Source: Arthrobacter sp. V1I7 (GTDB taxonomy: Bacteria; Actinomycetota; Actinomycetes; Actinomycetales; Micrococcaceae). Taken from it: a stretch of DNA of 64,000 bases. The position numbers were made by a program, and so were the translations under genes. The notes below the pieces were generated by a model. That model saw only the letters and a list, made by a program, of their open reading frames with translations. It made no database searches and had not been told where the DNA came from. Location: contig NZ_JAUSYS010000001.1 of NCBI RefSeq assembly GCF_030817015.1, positions 1,054,001 through 1,118,000 of the forward strand, given 5' to 3'. Each line of letters opens with the position of its first letter. Positions within the stretch are counted from its first letter, which is position 1. Positions 17,220 through 26,082 of this stretch are shown in pieces.

Positions 17220-20200
17220 CCACCGAGGAAACGCCGCGGACCCGGCCGGCGGTGCTTCCCGCAGCTCTTCCGGTCCCCAGGTTCAGCCCCGAGGAGCTGT
17301 CCGCGATGCTGGGGGAGAAGAACAGTCCGACGCCGGAACAATCGCTGATTATTGCGTCCCCCCTGACGCCCCGGCTGGTCATCGCCGGTGCAGGCTCCGG
17401 AAAGACAGCAACCATGGCGGACCGTGTCGTTTGGCTCGTGGCCAACGGGTGGGTCCGGCCCGAGGAAGTGCTCGGCGTGACCTTCACCCGCAAGGCCGCC
17501 GGGGAGCTTGCCACGCGCATCCGTGCCAAGCTGGCCGCGCTGCAGCGGATTGCCGCCGCGGACTCCGGGAACCAGGTCTTTCCGGCCGGACTGCTCAGTA
17601 CCGATGCACTCGAGCCCAAGGTCTCCACCTACCACTCCTATGCGAGTGGAATCGTGTCCGACTACGGCCTCCGGCTCGGCGTGGAACGCGACGTCGTGCT
17701 GCTCGGCGCTGCCCAGTCCTTCCAGCTCGCCAGCGAGGTCGTGGAGGCGTTTGACGGTGAGTACGAGCATTTCCGCGCAGCCAAGTCCACCCTGGTCAAA
17801 GCGGTGATCCAGCTCGCCGGGGAATGCGCTGAGCACCTGCAGGACCCTGCCGGGGTCCGCGGCTGGCTGCTTGAGCGGGTGGCGGAGTTCGAGGCCCTGC
17901 CGTACCTCGCCACCGCCAAGAAGAACCCGAGCCAGGCCGCCGGCGAGCTCAGCGCCCTGCTCCGCACGCGGGCCAGCGTCGCGGACATGGTGGGGCGCTA
18001 CACCGACGCCAAACGTGCCCGGGGCGCACTGGACTTCGGCGACCTCGTGGCCCTGGCGGCGCGGGTGGCGAACGAAATCCCGGTCGCCGCGGAAACCGAG
18101 CGCCAGCGCTACAAGGTGGTGCTGCTGGACGAATTCCAGGACACCTCCCACGCCCAGCTGGTGCTCTTCTCCCGGCTCTTCGGCGACGGCCACGCCGTGA
18201 CCGCGGTGGGCGACCCGAACCAGTCCATCTACGGCTTCCGCGGCGCCTCCGCCGGGCAGCTGTTCCATTTCGTCCGGGAATTCCCGCTCCGGATCGACTC
18301 CGCCGACAGTGCCGCCGACAGTGCCGCCGACAGCCCCGCCGACGGCGCCGAAGGCGAAGCGGACAGGAACGTCGGCGCGCCCCGCTTCGCCGTGGCGCCG
18401 ACGTCGTACCTCACCACCGCGTGGCGCAACGGCCGGAACATCCTCTCCGCCGCCAACGTCATTTCCGGGCCGCTCAGCAAGGCAGCCGCCCATGCAGGCG
18501 CCGCCGGCGCACGGGACACAGCCGAAACCGTAGAGGTGCCGCCCTTGCGGCCGAGCCCGGCCGCGGTCCAGGGCAGGGTGGTGATGGGCCGCTTTGCCAC
18601 GGACGAGGATGAAGCCGCGGCCATCGCCGGCGACGTGCTGAAGTTCCGGGTGACGGACTTCGAGGCGTCGGCTGCGGAGCATCCCGAGCCCCCCGCGATG
18701 GCGGTGCTCTGCCGGCGGCGGGCGCAGATGGAGTGCGTCCGCCGCGAATTCGAGCAGCGGGGCATCCCGTACGAAATCGTCGGTCTCGGGGGACTGCTGG
18801 ATACTCCCGAAATAGTGGATTTGGTCGCCACTTTGCGGGTCCTGGCCGATCCGGGACGGTCGGATTCCCTGATGCGGCTGCTGGCCGGAGCGCGCTGGCG
18901 GATCGGGCCGGCCGACCTGATGGCCTTCCATGACTGGTCCAGTTTCCTTGCGCGGCGCCGGGGACGCCCCGGCAGCTCCGACGCGGACGATGCCGACACC
19001 GACGCCGGCGCGGATGGAACGGTGATCGAGGGCGACCTCACAGATGCCGCCAGCCTGATCGAAGCGCTGGACTGGCTGCCGCGCGAAGGCTGGGTTTCCC
19101 GGCACGGCCGCGCGCTCACCCCCGAGGCGCTGGAACGGCTCCAGCGCCTCTCGGCGGAACTGCGCCAGCTGCGGGGTTTCATGGGTGATGACCTCACCAC
19201 GCTGCTCGGCGAGGTCGAGCGCGCGATGCTCCTCGATATTGAGGTCGCCGCGCGGCCGGGGATCAGCGTCCACCAGGCGCGACGGAACCTGGACGCTTTC
19301 CAGGATGCTGCAGCAGGATTCCTGTTCACCTCCCACCGCGTCGACGTGCTGGCCTTCCTCGCCTGGCTGGAGGCCGCGGCCGCTGAGGAAAACGGCCTGG
19401 ATGCCGCCGCAGCCGAAGTGAACCACGCGGCCGTGCAATTGCTGACCGTGCATGCGTCCAAGGGCCTGGAATGGGATGTTGTGTTCGTCCCCGGGCTCAA
19501 TGCCGGCGCTTTTCCGAGCAGCCGCGACTCGCGCTGGAGCAGCGGCAGCGCCGCGCTCCCCTGGCCATTGCGCGGGGACCGGGCGGACCTGCCGCAATGG
19601 GACGTGGACCAGCCGGACCAGAAGGGCTGGCTCGACGCCGAGAAGGAGTTTAAGTCGGCCGTCCAGGTCCACGGCGAGGCCGAGGAGCGGCGTCTGGCCT
19701 ATGTGGCCTACACCCGCGCCAAACATGTCCTCTGGGTATCCAGTGCAGCCTGGGTAGGCTCCCGGGCGGGCATGGCGGAGATGTCACCCTTCCTGGCGGA
19801 GCTTGAGGGGCTCTCCGGCGGTGGGCACGCGGAGATCCATCCCCGGTCCGTCAGCGAGGAATCACTGCCGGAGAAGAGCCCGCTGACCTCGGAACTGGAG
19901 CTGGCGCTGTGGCCCTACGACCCCCTCGAGGGTCCGGTCGACCCGCGCACCGGCTCGCGGCTCAGGCTCGTCGCCGGGCGGGCGGCAATGGAGGCAGCCG
20001 CGGCCCGGGTGCTGGCGTCCCTGGCCGGCGGCGCGCCGGAAAGCGTTCTGGACCCGACCGGCCCGACGGAGGGCTTCCGGAGCGGCGAACAGCTCCGGCT
20101 CCTCCGCGGACCGGCCGCGGGCTGGACCCGCGAGGCAGCGATGCTGCTGGAGCGCCGCTCCCGGCGGAACGTCGTGCAGGATGTCCACCTGCCGGGCCAC

Positions 20201-20863
20201 ATTTCCGCGTCCACCCTTGTCGAGCTGGAAGACGACCCCGACTCCGTGGTCGCGCGGCTGCGGCGGCCGATCCCGCGGGAGCCGGGGATGTCGGCGCGCA
20301 AGGGCACCGCCTTCCACGCCTGGGTGGAGGAGTATTTCGGTGCCGCCGGCATGCTGGACCTCGGCGAGGCGGCCGGCTCGGACGACCATATCGATGAGGC
20401 CTACGGGCTGGACGCGATGGTGGAGACGTTCCGCCAGTCGGAGTGGGCCCACCGTGCACCGGCCCATGTCGAGGTGCCGGTCGAGACGCGCATCGGAGAT
20501 GTGGTGGTCCGCGGCCGGATCGACGCCGTTTTCCGGGACGCGGACGGAGGCTGGGATTTGGTGGACTGGAAGACCGGCCGCCGGCCGGCCGCTAGCCAAC
20601 TCAAAGTCAAGGCCGTTCAGCTTGCTGTCTACCGGCTGGCCTGGTCCCGGCTCAAGGGCGTTCCGCTGGACGAAGTCCGGGCCGCGTTCTATTACGTGGC
20701 GGACAATCAGGTGGTCCGCCCGCACGACCTGGGATCAGCGGAACGGCTCGAGTCAATCGTGGCAGCCGCCCTGGGCCAGGGCGGGCGGACTCAAAGCGGC
20801 CGGGCCCAAAGCGGCCGGGCCCAAAGCGGCCGGAAACAGGGCCCCGACACCGGCGGCGCCTAG
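17216..20863 (+). CDS. adnB: UvrD/Rep-type helicase with C-terminal PD-(D/E)XK nuclease, AdnB-like subunit
   Basis: Partner of the preceding gene; 1215 residues. All superfamily 1A motifs are intact: TPEQSLII (Q motif), AGAGSGKTATM (Walker A near 65), TFTRKAA (Ia), VVLLDEFQDTSHAQ (motif II), GDPNQSIYGFRGAS (III), TSYLTTAWRNGRNI (IV), VNHAAVQLLTVHASKGLEWDVVFVPGL (V) and EERRLAYVAYTRAKHVLW (VI). The nuclease at about 1105-1160 has VRGRIDAVF, WDLVDWKTGRR and QLAVYRLAW. This should be the leading motor of the heterodimer. Short 12-base repeats encode DSAADSAADS near 18300, and the extreme C-terminus has three 15-base repeats (RAQSG). ATG 17216 overlaps the adnA stop (ATGA). Confidence 0.88.
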   Translation: MTTEETPRTRPAVLPAALPVPRFSPEELSAMLGEKNSPTPEQSLIIASPLTPRLVIAGAGSGKTATMADRVVWLVANGWVRPEEVLGVTFTRKAAGELATRIRAKLAALQRIAAADSGNQVFPAGLLSTDALEPKVSTYHSYASGIVSDYGLRLGVERDVVLLGAAQSFQLASEVVEAFDGEYEHFRAAKSTLVKAVIQLAGECAEHLQDPAGVRGWLLERVAEFEALPYLATAKKNPSQAAGELSALLRTRASVADMVGRYTDAKRARGALDFGDLVALAARVANEIPVAAETERQRYKVVLLDEFQDTSHAQLVLFSRLFGDGHAVTAVGDPNQSIYGFRGASAGQLFHFVREFPLRIDSADSAADSAADSPADGAEGEADRNVGAPRFAVAPTSYLTTAWRNGRNILSAANVISGPLSKAAAHAGAAGARDTAETVEVPPLRPSPAAVQGRVVMGRFATDEDEAAAIAGDVLKFRVTDFEASAAEHPEPPAMAVLCRRRAQMECVRREFEQRGIPYEIVGLGGLLDTPEIVDLVATLRVLADPGRSDSLMRLLAGARWRIGPADLMAFHDWSSFLARRRGRPGSSDADDADTDAGADGTVIEGDLTDAASLIEALDWLPREGWVSRHGRALTPEALERLQRLSAELRQLRGFMGDDLTTLLGEVERAMLLDIEVAARPGISVHQARRNLDAFQDAAAGFLFTSHRVDVLAFLAWLEAAAAEENGLDAAAAEVNHAAVQLLTVHASKGLEWDVVFVPGLNAGAFPSSRDSRWSSGSAALPWPLRGDRADLPQWDVDQPDQKGWLDAEKEFKSAVQVHGEAEERRLAYVAYTRAKHVLWVSSAAWVGSRAGMAEMSPFLAELEGLSGGGHAEIHPRSVSEESLPEKSPLTSELELALWPYDPLEGPVDPRTGSRLRLVAGRAAMEAAAARVLASLAGGAPESVLDPTGPTEGFRSGEQLRLLRGPAAGWTREAAMLLERRSRRNVVQDVHLPGHISASTLVELEDDPDSVVARLRRPIPREPGMSARKGTAFHAWVEEYFGAAGMLDLGEAAGSDDHIDEAYGLDAMVETFRQSEWAHRAPAHVEVPVETRIGDVVVRGRIDAVFRDADGGWDLVDWKTGRRPAASQLKVKAVQLAVYRLAWSRLKGVPLDEVRAAFYYVADNQVVRPHDLGSAERLESIVAAALGQGGRTQSGRAQSGRAQSGRKQGPDTGGA
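20801..20836 (+). repeat. In-frame 15-base tandem repeat at the adnB 3' end
   Basis: The unit CAAAGCGGCCGGGCC occurs about 2.5 times in tandem and encodes QSGRA repeats just before the stop codon. It probably arose by slippage and lies outside the nuclease domain. Confidence 0.7.
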
Positions 20864-20882
20864 GGCATCCGGACGGTCACGA

Positions 20883-22526
20883 CTAGCGCGGCTTGGCCTC
20901 GACGACGGGCAGCGCGGTAGTCGAGATGTCCTCGGAGATGGTGGCGGCGACCACGGAGATTGACTGCGTCGAGGTGTCCTCGGCGGTGGCGACGGTAGCC
21001 TTCGGGGCCTGAACCACCTCGGACGGCTCCTCGGGGGAGTCAGGGCCCGTCGGGCCGGTGCCGTCGGCGGGATCTTCGCGGCCGGCGGCCTGGTCACCGG
21101 CCGCAGAATCGGCGGTCTCGCTGGTCCGGCTGGCTGCGGGCGTGTCCTGCGGGGCGTCCTCGCCGTCGGCTGGCCGGGGCTCGCCCTCCGGACTTTCAGA
21201 GCCGCCAGCGGCGTCGTCGGCCACGCCGGGCGCGTGGGGCGCGTCAGTGTAGGGCGCGTCAGCGTTGCGGGCGGTCGCGCCGTCCGCAGTTGCGGCGTCG
21301 CCAGCCGCGCCGGGCGCGTCAGCGTTGCGGGCGGTCGCGCCGTCCGCGGCAACGGGCACACCGTCGCCTGGCTCGTCAGCACCGCCGATACCACCGTCAT
21401 TGCCGCTGATCTCGTCGACGGGGATGGGGGTCACCTGGACGGCGGGCATCGCGCTGCTCGACGGAACCGCAGCCAGGCCGGACGCCGGGTCCGGCGCGAG
21501 CAGCGTCACTTTGCTCACGGCCGGCACCGGAATGCTCTCGGGGCCCGCAGGCTGGCCCGGGGCGGGCGGGGCCACCGGCTGGGGCAGGGGTTCCACACTG
21601 ATCGGCTGTCCGCCGTGTTCCGCGACGTCCTCGGCCAGCGCCGTGAGCATCGATTCGGCCTCGTCAATCATGTCCTGGTTCCCCGCGGAGAGACCCTTGA
21701 CCAGGTACTGGGCCAGCGCGAATTCGGCGGACAGGGCCGCGCGCCGGAGCAGATGGGCGTCGGGGGCGTCCCGCCGGCCGGAGGTGTAGTGCTCCAGGAC
21801 AGCGTCCACGAAGTCCTGCTCGTTCGAGGCGACCAGCCAGGCCATGTCGTCAGCGGGGTCGCCGATGCGCAGGTCCGTCCAGCCTGTTACTGCGGTCACC
21901 CGCTCGCCTTCGACGAGCAGGTTGTCCTCGTGCAGATCGCCATGGACGACGCAGGGGTTGAACCGCCACAGCGACACGTCCTCCAGCGCGTGTTCCCACC
22001 GTCGCAGCAGGAGCGGCGGGATCTTGCCGGTGGTTGCCGCCTGGTCCAGCTCATTGAGGCGGCGCTGGCGGAACTCGTTCGGCGTGTAGCTTGGCAGATC
22101 GGCGTTGCTGACGAGGGAGCGCGGCAGGTCATGGATGGCGGCCATGGCCGCCCCGATTTCCCGGGCCAGGGCGGCGGATCCTTCGCTGAGGTCCTCGACG
22201 GAACGGGTGGAACCGCCCAAGTGCGAGTATACGAACGTGCTCAGCGGGCCCTGCCGGACGGTGCCGGCGACCGTAGGCATCAGGAAGGGGAGCTCGGCGC
22301 GGATCGCGGGGGCGAAGGCCCGCAGCACCATGAACTCCGTTTCCAGCCGGGCACTGGCCTCGGCGTGCCGGGGGGATCGGACGCGCCAGCGCTTGCCTTC
22401 GGAGTCCAGGAGGAGCGCCGAATCGAAGTCCGCCGGATCGTCAGGCGCAGAGCTAACGGCGGTCGGGGTCAGCCCGGGGACTGCCGCGGTTGCCACAGCT
22501 GCCAGTTCGATTGGTTTTCTTCTCAC
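20883..22526 (-). CDS. Aminoglycoside/macrolide phosphotransferase-fold protein with long disordered C-terminus
   Basis: APH-family kinase fold over about residues 1-320, then ~230 residues of Ala/Pro/Glu/Asp-rich low complexity. Conserved parts: WRVRSPRHAEASARLETEFMVL (ATP-binding Lys/Arg and Glu region), the catalytic loop VVHGDLHEDNLLVEG (Asp and Asn intact) and GDPADDMAWL. In place of the metal-binding Asp of the I-D-W motif the sequence reads VTGWTDL, so Gly stands where the DFG-equivalent Asp is expected. It may be a pseudokinase or use the neighbouring Asp. GTG 22526 (RKPIELAAVATAAVPG) with GGAAG upstream is chosen over a longer frame to 22667. Substrate unknown; resistance function should not be assumed. 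A 12-residue unit (ADGATARNADAP) is duplicated in the tail. Confidence 0.72.
   Translation of the reverse strand: MRRKPIELAAVATAAVPGLTPTAVSSAPDDPADFDSALLLDSEGKRWRVRSPRHAEASARLETEFMVLRAFAPAIRAELPFLMPTVAGTVRQGPLSTFVYSHLGGSTRSVEDLSEGSAALAREIGAAMAAIHDLPRSLVSNADLPSYTPNEFRQRRLNELDQAATTGKIPPLLLRRWEHALEDVSLWRFNPCVVHGDLHEDNLLVEGERVTAVTGWTDLRIGDPADDMAWLVASNEQDFVDAVLEHYTSGRRDAPDAHLLRRAALSAEFALAQYLVKGLSAGNQDMIDEAESMLTALAEDVAEHGGQPISVEPLPQPVAPPAPGQPAGPESIPVPAVSKVTLLAPDPASGLAAVPSSSAMPAVQVTPIPVDEISGNDGGIGGADEPGDGVPVAADGATARNADAPGAAGDAATADGATARNADAPYTDAPHAPGVADDAAGGSESPEGEPRPADGEDAPQDTPAASRTSETADSAAGDQAAGREDPADGTGPTGPDSPEEPSEVVQAPKATVATAEDTSTQSISVVAATISEDISTTALPVVEAKPR
21252..21349. repeat. Direct duplication within the low-complexity tail of the kinase-like gene
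   Basis: A segment of about 35 bases (core GCGTCAGCGTTGCGGGCGG) at about 21254-21287 recurs at about 21317-21350. It encodes the duplicated ADGATARNADAP unit. Confidence 0.65.
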
Positions 22527-22716
22527 GCTTCCACGGTAGATTGAGCAGCGCCCAGGACTGCGATGCACCACGGCGAGTCTCCAGATCCGGTATAAATAGC
22601 ATCCGGAAAGCCCGCGTCGGAACCAGTGCGTGTCCGCGGTCACCAAGCCGCGTGACCGCTCCCGCAAACACCCCCTGAAAATGTCAATTGTCAGCGGGAG
22701 TCAGTACGGTGGGTAC

Positions 22717-23784
22717 ATGAGTCTTGCGGAGCCACCGGCGTCAGGGAACGAACCATGGCCGGGCACGCCAACCCCGCCGGGACCGGGCCTCCTCGCCAAC
22801 CACCTCCAGGACACCGTTCTCCCGGTGCGCCCCGCACTGATTGACCGTGGATCCGCCGCGCGGATGAAGCCGAATATGCTGGAAGACCTCGTCGCCTCCG
22901 GGACCGCCCGGGCCATGGTTCTCTCCGGACGGCAGGCCCTCATCGACGGTGACAGCCTGGTCCTCCTCGACGCGGCCGAACTGGCCGAACACCTGCGGGA
23001 CACCGACTACGCCCCGGACCAGTTGATCTATCTGGGCGCGGCGCTGCCAGGTTCGGACCTTGAGGCAGGAACGCAGCTGGTCCTCTTCCTGCTGCCACGG
23101 CAATTCGAGGTCAAGGCCGAGGAATTCGAAGCGCACATCGCCGGCATCCCCGCAGGGGCACGGTGGGCCGGCTTCCGGGACGTCGCTGCCGGCCTTAACC
23201 CTACGGAAACCGCCCTCTTCCTCGAAGCCAGTGCCATCGCCAACTGGCATGCCAGCCACACCTATTGCCCGCGCTGCGGTACCGCCACGCAACCGGAGGC
23301 CGGCGGCTGGGTCCGCCGCTGCCCCGCGGACAGTTCCGAACACTACCCGCGCACTGACCCCGCCATCATCGTCACCGTGGTCGGTGCCGACGGCCGGCTA
23401 CTGCTCGGCGGCGGAGGCCCGCTGGACGCCCGGAACTACTCCACACTGGCCGGTTTCGTTGAACCGGGGGAGTCCCTGGAGCAGGCCGTGGTCCGGGAGA
23501 TCGGCGAAGAGGTCGGCGTCCGCGTCACCGCCTGCCAGTACCTCGGATCCCAGCCCTGGCCCTTTCCGGCCTCGCTGATGCTCGGGTTCACCGCGACGAC
23601 CCGGGACGCCACAGCAACGCCCGACGGCATCGAGGTCACCAGGGCGCGCTGGTTCAGCCGGAGCGAACTGCAGGACGCAGTGCTCAGCGGCGAAATCGTC
23701 ATCTCCAGCCGGCTGTCCATTGCCCGGGCACTCATCGAGCACTGGTACGGCGGCGTCATCCAGGACCGCGTGGACCTTCAATGA
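22717..23784 (+). CDS. nudC: NADH pyrophosphatase (Nudix hydrolase, NudC)
   Basis: Hydrolyses NADH/NAD and possibly decaps NAD-RNA. The 355-residue protein has the NudC N-terminal domain, a zinc-ribbon-like segment (YCPRCGTAT ... RRCPADSSEHYPRTDPA) with only three of the usual four cysteines, a complete Nudix box GFVEPGESLEQAVVREIGEEVGV at about residues 245-267, and the NADH-specific SQPWPFPASLML motif after it. ATG 22717 (MSLAEPP) is preferred; an in-frame ATG at 22681 would add 12 residues, and neither has a strong ribosome site. It is divergent from the kinase-like gene and 84 bases upstream of uvrD2. Confidence 0.92.
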   Translation: MSLAEPPASGNEPWPGTPTPPGPGLLANHLQDTVLPVRPALIDRGSAARMKPNMLEDLVASGTARAMVLSGRQALIDGDSLVLLDAAELAEHLRDTDYAPDQLIYLGAALPGSDLEAGTQLVLFLLPRQFEVKAEEFEAHIAGIPAGARWAGFRDVAAGLNPTETALFLEASAIANWHASHTYCPRCGTATQPEAGGWVRRCPADSSEHYPRTDPAIIVTVVGADGRLLLGGGGPLDARNYSTLAGFVEPGESLEQAVVREIGEEVGVRVTACQYLGSQPWPFPASLMLGFTATTRDATATPDGIEVTRARWFSRSELQDAVLSGEIVISSRLSIARALIEHWYGGVIQDRVDLQ

Positions 23785-23868
23785 TGCCCCGATGCACACC
23801 CTCAGCGGTTGCGTGGCCCTGCAGTGCCACCGCCCACCCGAAACCCTCCAGCGACTAAGCAGCATGAA

Positions 23869-26082
23869 GTGACGACAGAGAACGTGAACACCAGGACTTT
23901 CCCCGGCCTCCTGCCCGACGCCGAAACCCCTCACGACGCGTCCGCTCAGGCATCTCCCCAGGAACCGGACAACCGTTCCCTGGAGGAGCGCATCCTCGGC
24001 GGGCTCGACGCCGAACAGCGCGAGGTCGCGAGCACCCTGAACGGACCGATGTGTGTGCTGGCGGGTGCCGGTACCGGCAAGACCCGTGCCATCACCCACC
24101 GGATCGCCTACGGCGTCCATTCAGGCGTCTACAGCCCGCAGCGGCTCCTGGCCGTCACGTTCACCTCGCGGGCCGCGGCCGAAATGCGCAGCAGGCTCCG
24201 GGACCTCGGCGTGGGGAACGTCCAGGCCCGCACCTTTCACGCCGCCGCACTCCGTCAGCTGCAGTTCTTCTGGCCCCAGGCCGTCGGCGGCGCGCTGCCG
24301 AACCTGCTCGACCACAAGGCGCAGATGATCGCCGAGGCTGCCCGTCGGCTCCGCCTCAGTACCGACCGCGCCTCGATCCGGGACCTCGCCTCCGAAATCG
24401 AGTGGGCCAAGGTGTCCATGCTGACTCCGGCCAACTACCTCGAAAATGCGCAGACGCGCGGAAACCCCGGCGGGTTCGACCTGACCGCCGTTGCCCGGGT
24501 CTTCCAGTCCTATGAGGACGTCAAGACGGACCGCAACGTGATCGACTTCGAGGATGTGCTGCTGATTACGGTGGGCATCCTGCAGGAGGACCCCAAGGTC
24601 GCCGCCACGGTCCGGGAGCAGTACCGGCACTTCGTCGTCGACGAGTACCAGGACGTCTCGCCGCTGCAGCAGCGGCTGCTGGAACTGTGGCTCGGCGGAC
24701 GCGATGAGCTGTGTGTCGTGGGCGACGCCAGCCAGACCATCTACTCGTTCACCGGCGCCTCCCCGAAGCACCTGCTCGGTTTCAAGGCGATGTACCCGGC
24801 AGCCAACGTGGTCAAGCTGATCCGCGACTACCGATCCACGCCACAGGTCGTGAAGCTGGCCAACGAGCTGCTGGCGGGCCGGCGCAGCGGCGGTCCGGTG
24901 GCGGACGCGGCCTGGGCCACTCCCCTGCAGCTTGTGGCGCAGCGCCCGGCCGGCCCGGTGCCGCAATTCACCGAGTGCACCGACGACGAGGCGGAGGCCG
25001 CCACGGTGGCGGTCAAGGTCCGCGGACTGCTGGACGCCGGCACCCCCGCGAGTCAGATCGCGGTGCTGTTCCGCACCAACGGACAGTCCGAAGCGTACGA
25101 ACAGGCCCTGGCCTCGGCCGCGATCGGCTACCAGCTGCGCGGCGGTGAGCGCTTCTTTGCCCGCAAGGAAGTCCGTGACGCCATCCTCCAGCTTCGGGCC
25201 GCCACCCGGGCGGCCGCTGAGACTGCCGCACCCGAACCGCTCGGCCAGCTGGTCCGCGACATTGTCGCCTCCCTGGGCTACACGGACTCGGCGCCGCACA
25301 GCGGCGGCGCTGTGCGGGAGCGCTGGGAATCGCTGGCGGCGCTCGTGGCCCTCGCCGATGAACTCGTGCTCAGCCGCGGCGGACAGTTCACCCTCGCCGA
25401 CTTCGTCAACGAACTCCAGGAACGCTCCCTCGCACAGCATGCCCCGACCGTCCAGGGCGTGACCCTGGCCTCGCTGCACGCTGCCAAGGGCCTCGAATGG
25501 GACGCCGTCTTCCTTGTGGGACTCAGTGAAGGGCTCGTGCCGATCTCGTTCGCGGACACCCCCGAAGCCGTGGACGAGGAACGGCGCCTGCTGTACGTCG
25601 GCATCACCCGCGCCAGGGAGCACCTGTTCCTGTCCTGGTCCACCGCGCGGACACCCGGCGGCCGCGCCAACCGCAAGCCGTCCCGTTTCCTGGACGGACT
25701 GCGCCCCGACTCCGTTGCCAGCTCCTCCGTCCGCGGCAAAGGTGCGGCGCCACGCCGGAAAGCCGCCGTTCCGGCGTCGTGCCGGGTCTGCGGAAGCATG
25801 CTCTCTTCCGGTGCCGAACGCAAGGTGGGACGCTGCAGCCAGTGCCCGCCCAGCTATGAGGAGCAGACCTTCAACGCGCTCCGGCAATGGCGCAAGGACG
25901 TGGCCCTCGAGGCGGATGTCCCCGCGTTCGTGGTCTTCACCGACGCGACCCTGACGGCCATCGCCGAGGCCCGCCCCACATCGCTGGAAGAGCTGGCCAA
26001 ACTCGCCGGGGTGGGCCCGTCGAAGCTGGAGAAGTACGGTGAAGCGGTGCTGGCCGTCCTCGTCGAAAGCACCAGCCTCTGA
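23869..26082 (+). CDS. uvrD2: ATP-dependent DNA helicase UvrD2 with zinc-finger-like segment and HRDC domain
   Basis: Superfamily 1A 3'-5' helicase, about 737 residues from GTG 23869 (start uncertain; 23809 and 23884 are in frame). Motifs: LDAEQREV (Q), AGAGTGKTRAI (Walker A), TFTSRAAAEMRSR (Ia), FVVDEYQDVSPLQQRLL (II), GDASQTIYSFTGAS (III), LIRDYRSTPQVV (IV), VTLASLHAAKGLEWDAVFLVGL (V) and EERRLLYVGITRAREHLFLSW (VI). After the motor comes a tetracysteine segment (CRVCG ... CSQCP) and an HRDC domain (NALRQWRKDVA ... LAGVGPSKLEKYGEAVL). This architecture is the one known from mycobacterial UvrD2, in which the tetracysteine part couples the HRDC domain to the motor. Confidence 0.93.
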   Translation: MTTENVNTRTFPGLLPDAETPHDASAQASPQEPDNRSLEERILGGLDAEQREVASTLNGPMCVLAGAGTGKTRAITHRIAYGVHSGVYSPQRLLAVTFTSRAAAEMRSRLRDLGVGNVQARTFHAAALRQLQFFWPQAVGGALPNLLDHKAQMIAEAARRLRLSTDRASIRDLASEIEWAKVSMLTPANYLENAQTRGNPGGFDLTAVARVFQSYEDVKTDRNVIDFEDVLLITVGILQEDPKVAATVREQYRHFVVDEYQDVSPLQQRLLELWLGGRDELCVVGDASQTIYSFTGASPKHLLGFKAMYPAANVVKLIRDYRSTPQVVKLANELLAGRRSGGPVADAAWATPLQLVAQRPAGPVPQFTECTDDEAEAATVAVKVRGLLDAGTPASQIAVLFRTNGQSEAYEQALASAAIGYQLRGGERFFARKEVRDAILQLRAATRAAAETAAPEPLGQLVRDIVASLGYTDSAPHSGGAVRERWESLAALVALADELVLSRGGQFTLADFVNELQERSLAQHAPTVQGVTLASLHAAKGLEWDAVFLVGLSEGLVPISFADTPEAVDEERRLLYVGITRAREHLFLSWSTARTPGGRANRKPSRFLDGLRPDSVASSSVRGKGAAPRRKAAVPASCRVCGSMLSSGAERKVGRCSQCPPSYEEQTFNALRQWRKDVALEADVPAFVVFTDATLTAIAEARPTSLEELAKLAGVGPSKLEKYGEAVLAVLVESTSL

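Noticed and set aside
16916..19726. 936-codon open frame on the minus strand across adnA/adnB
   Set aside because: Antisense shadow of two genes with full helicase motifs; no domain recognisable.
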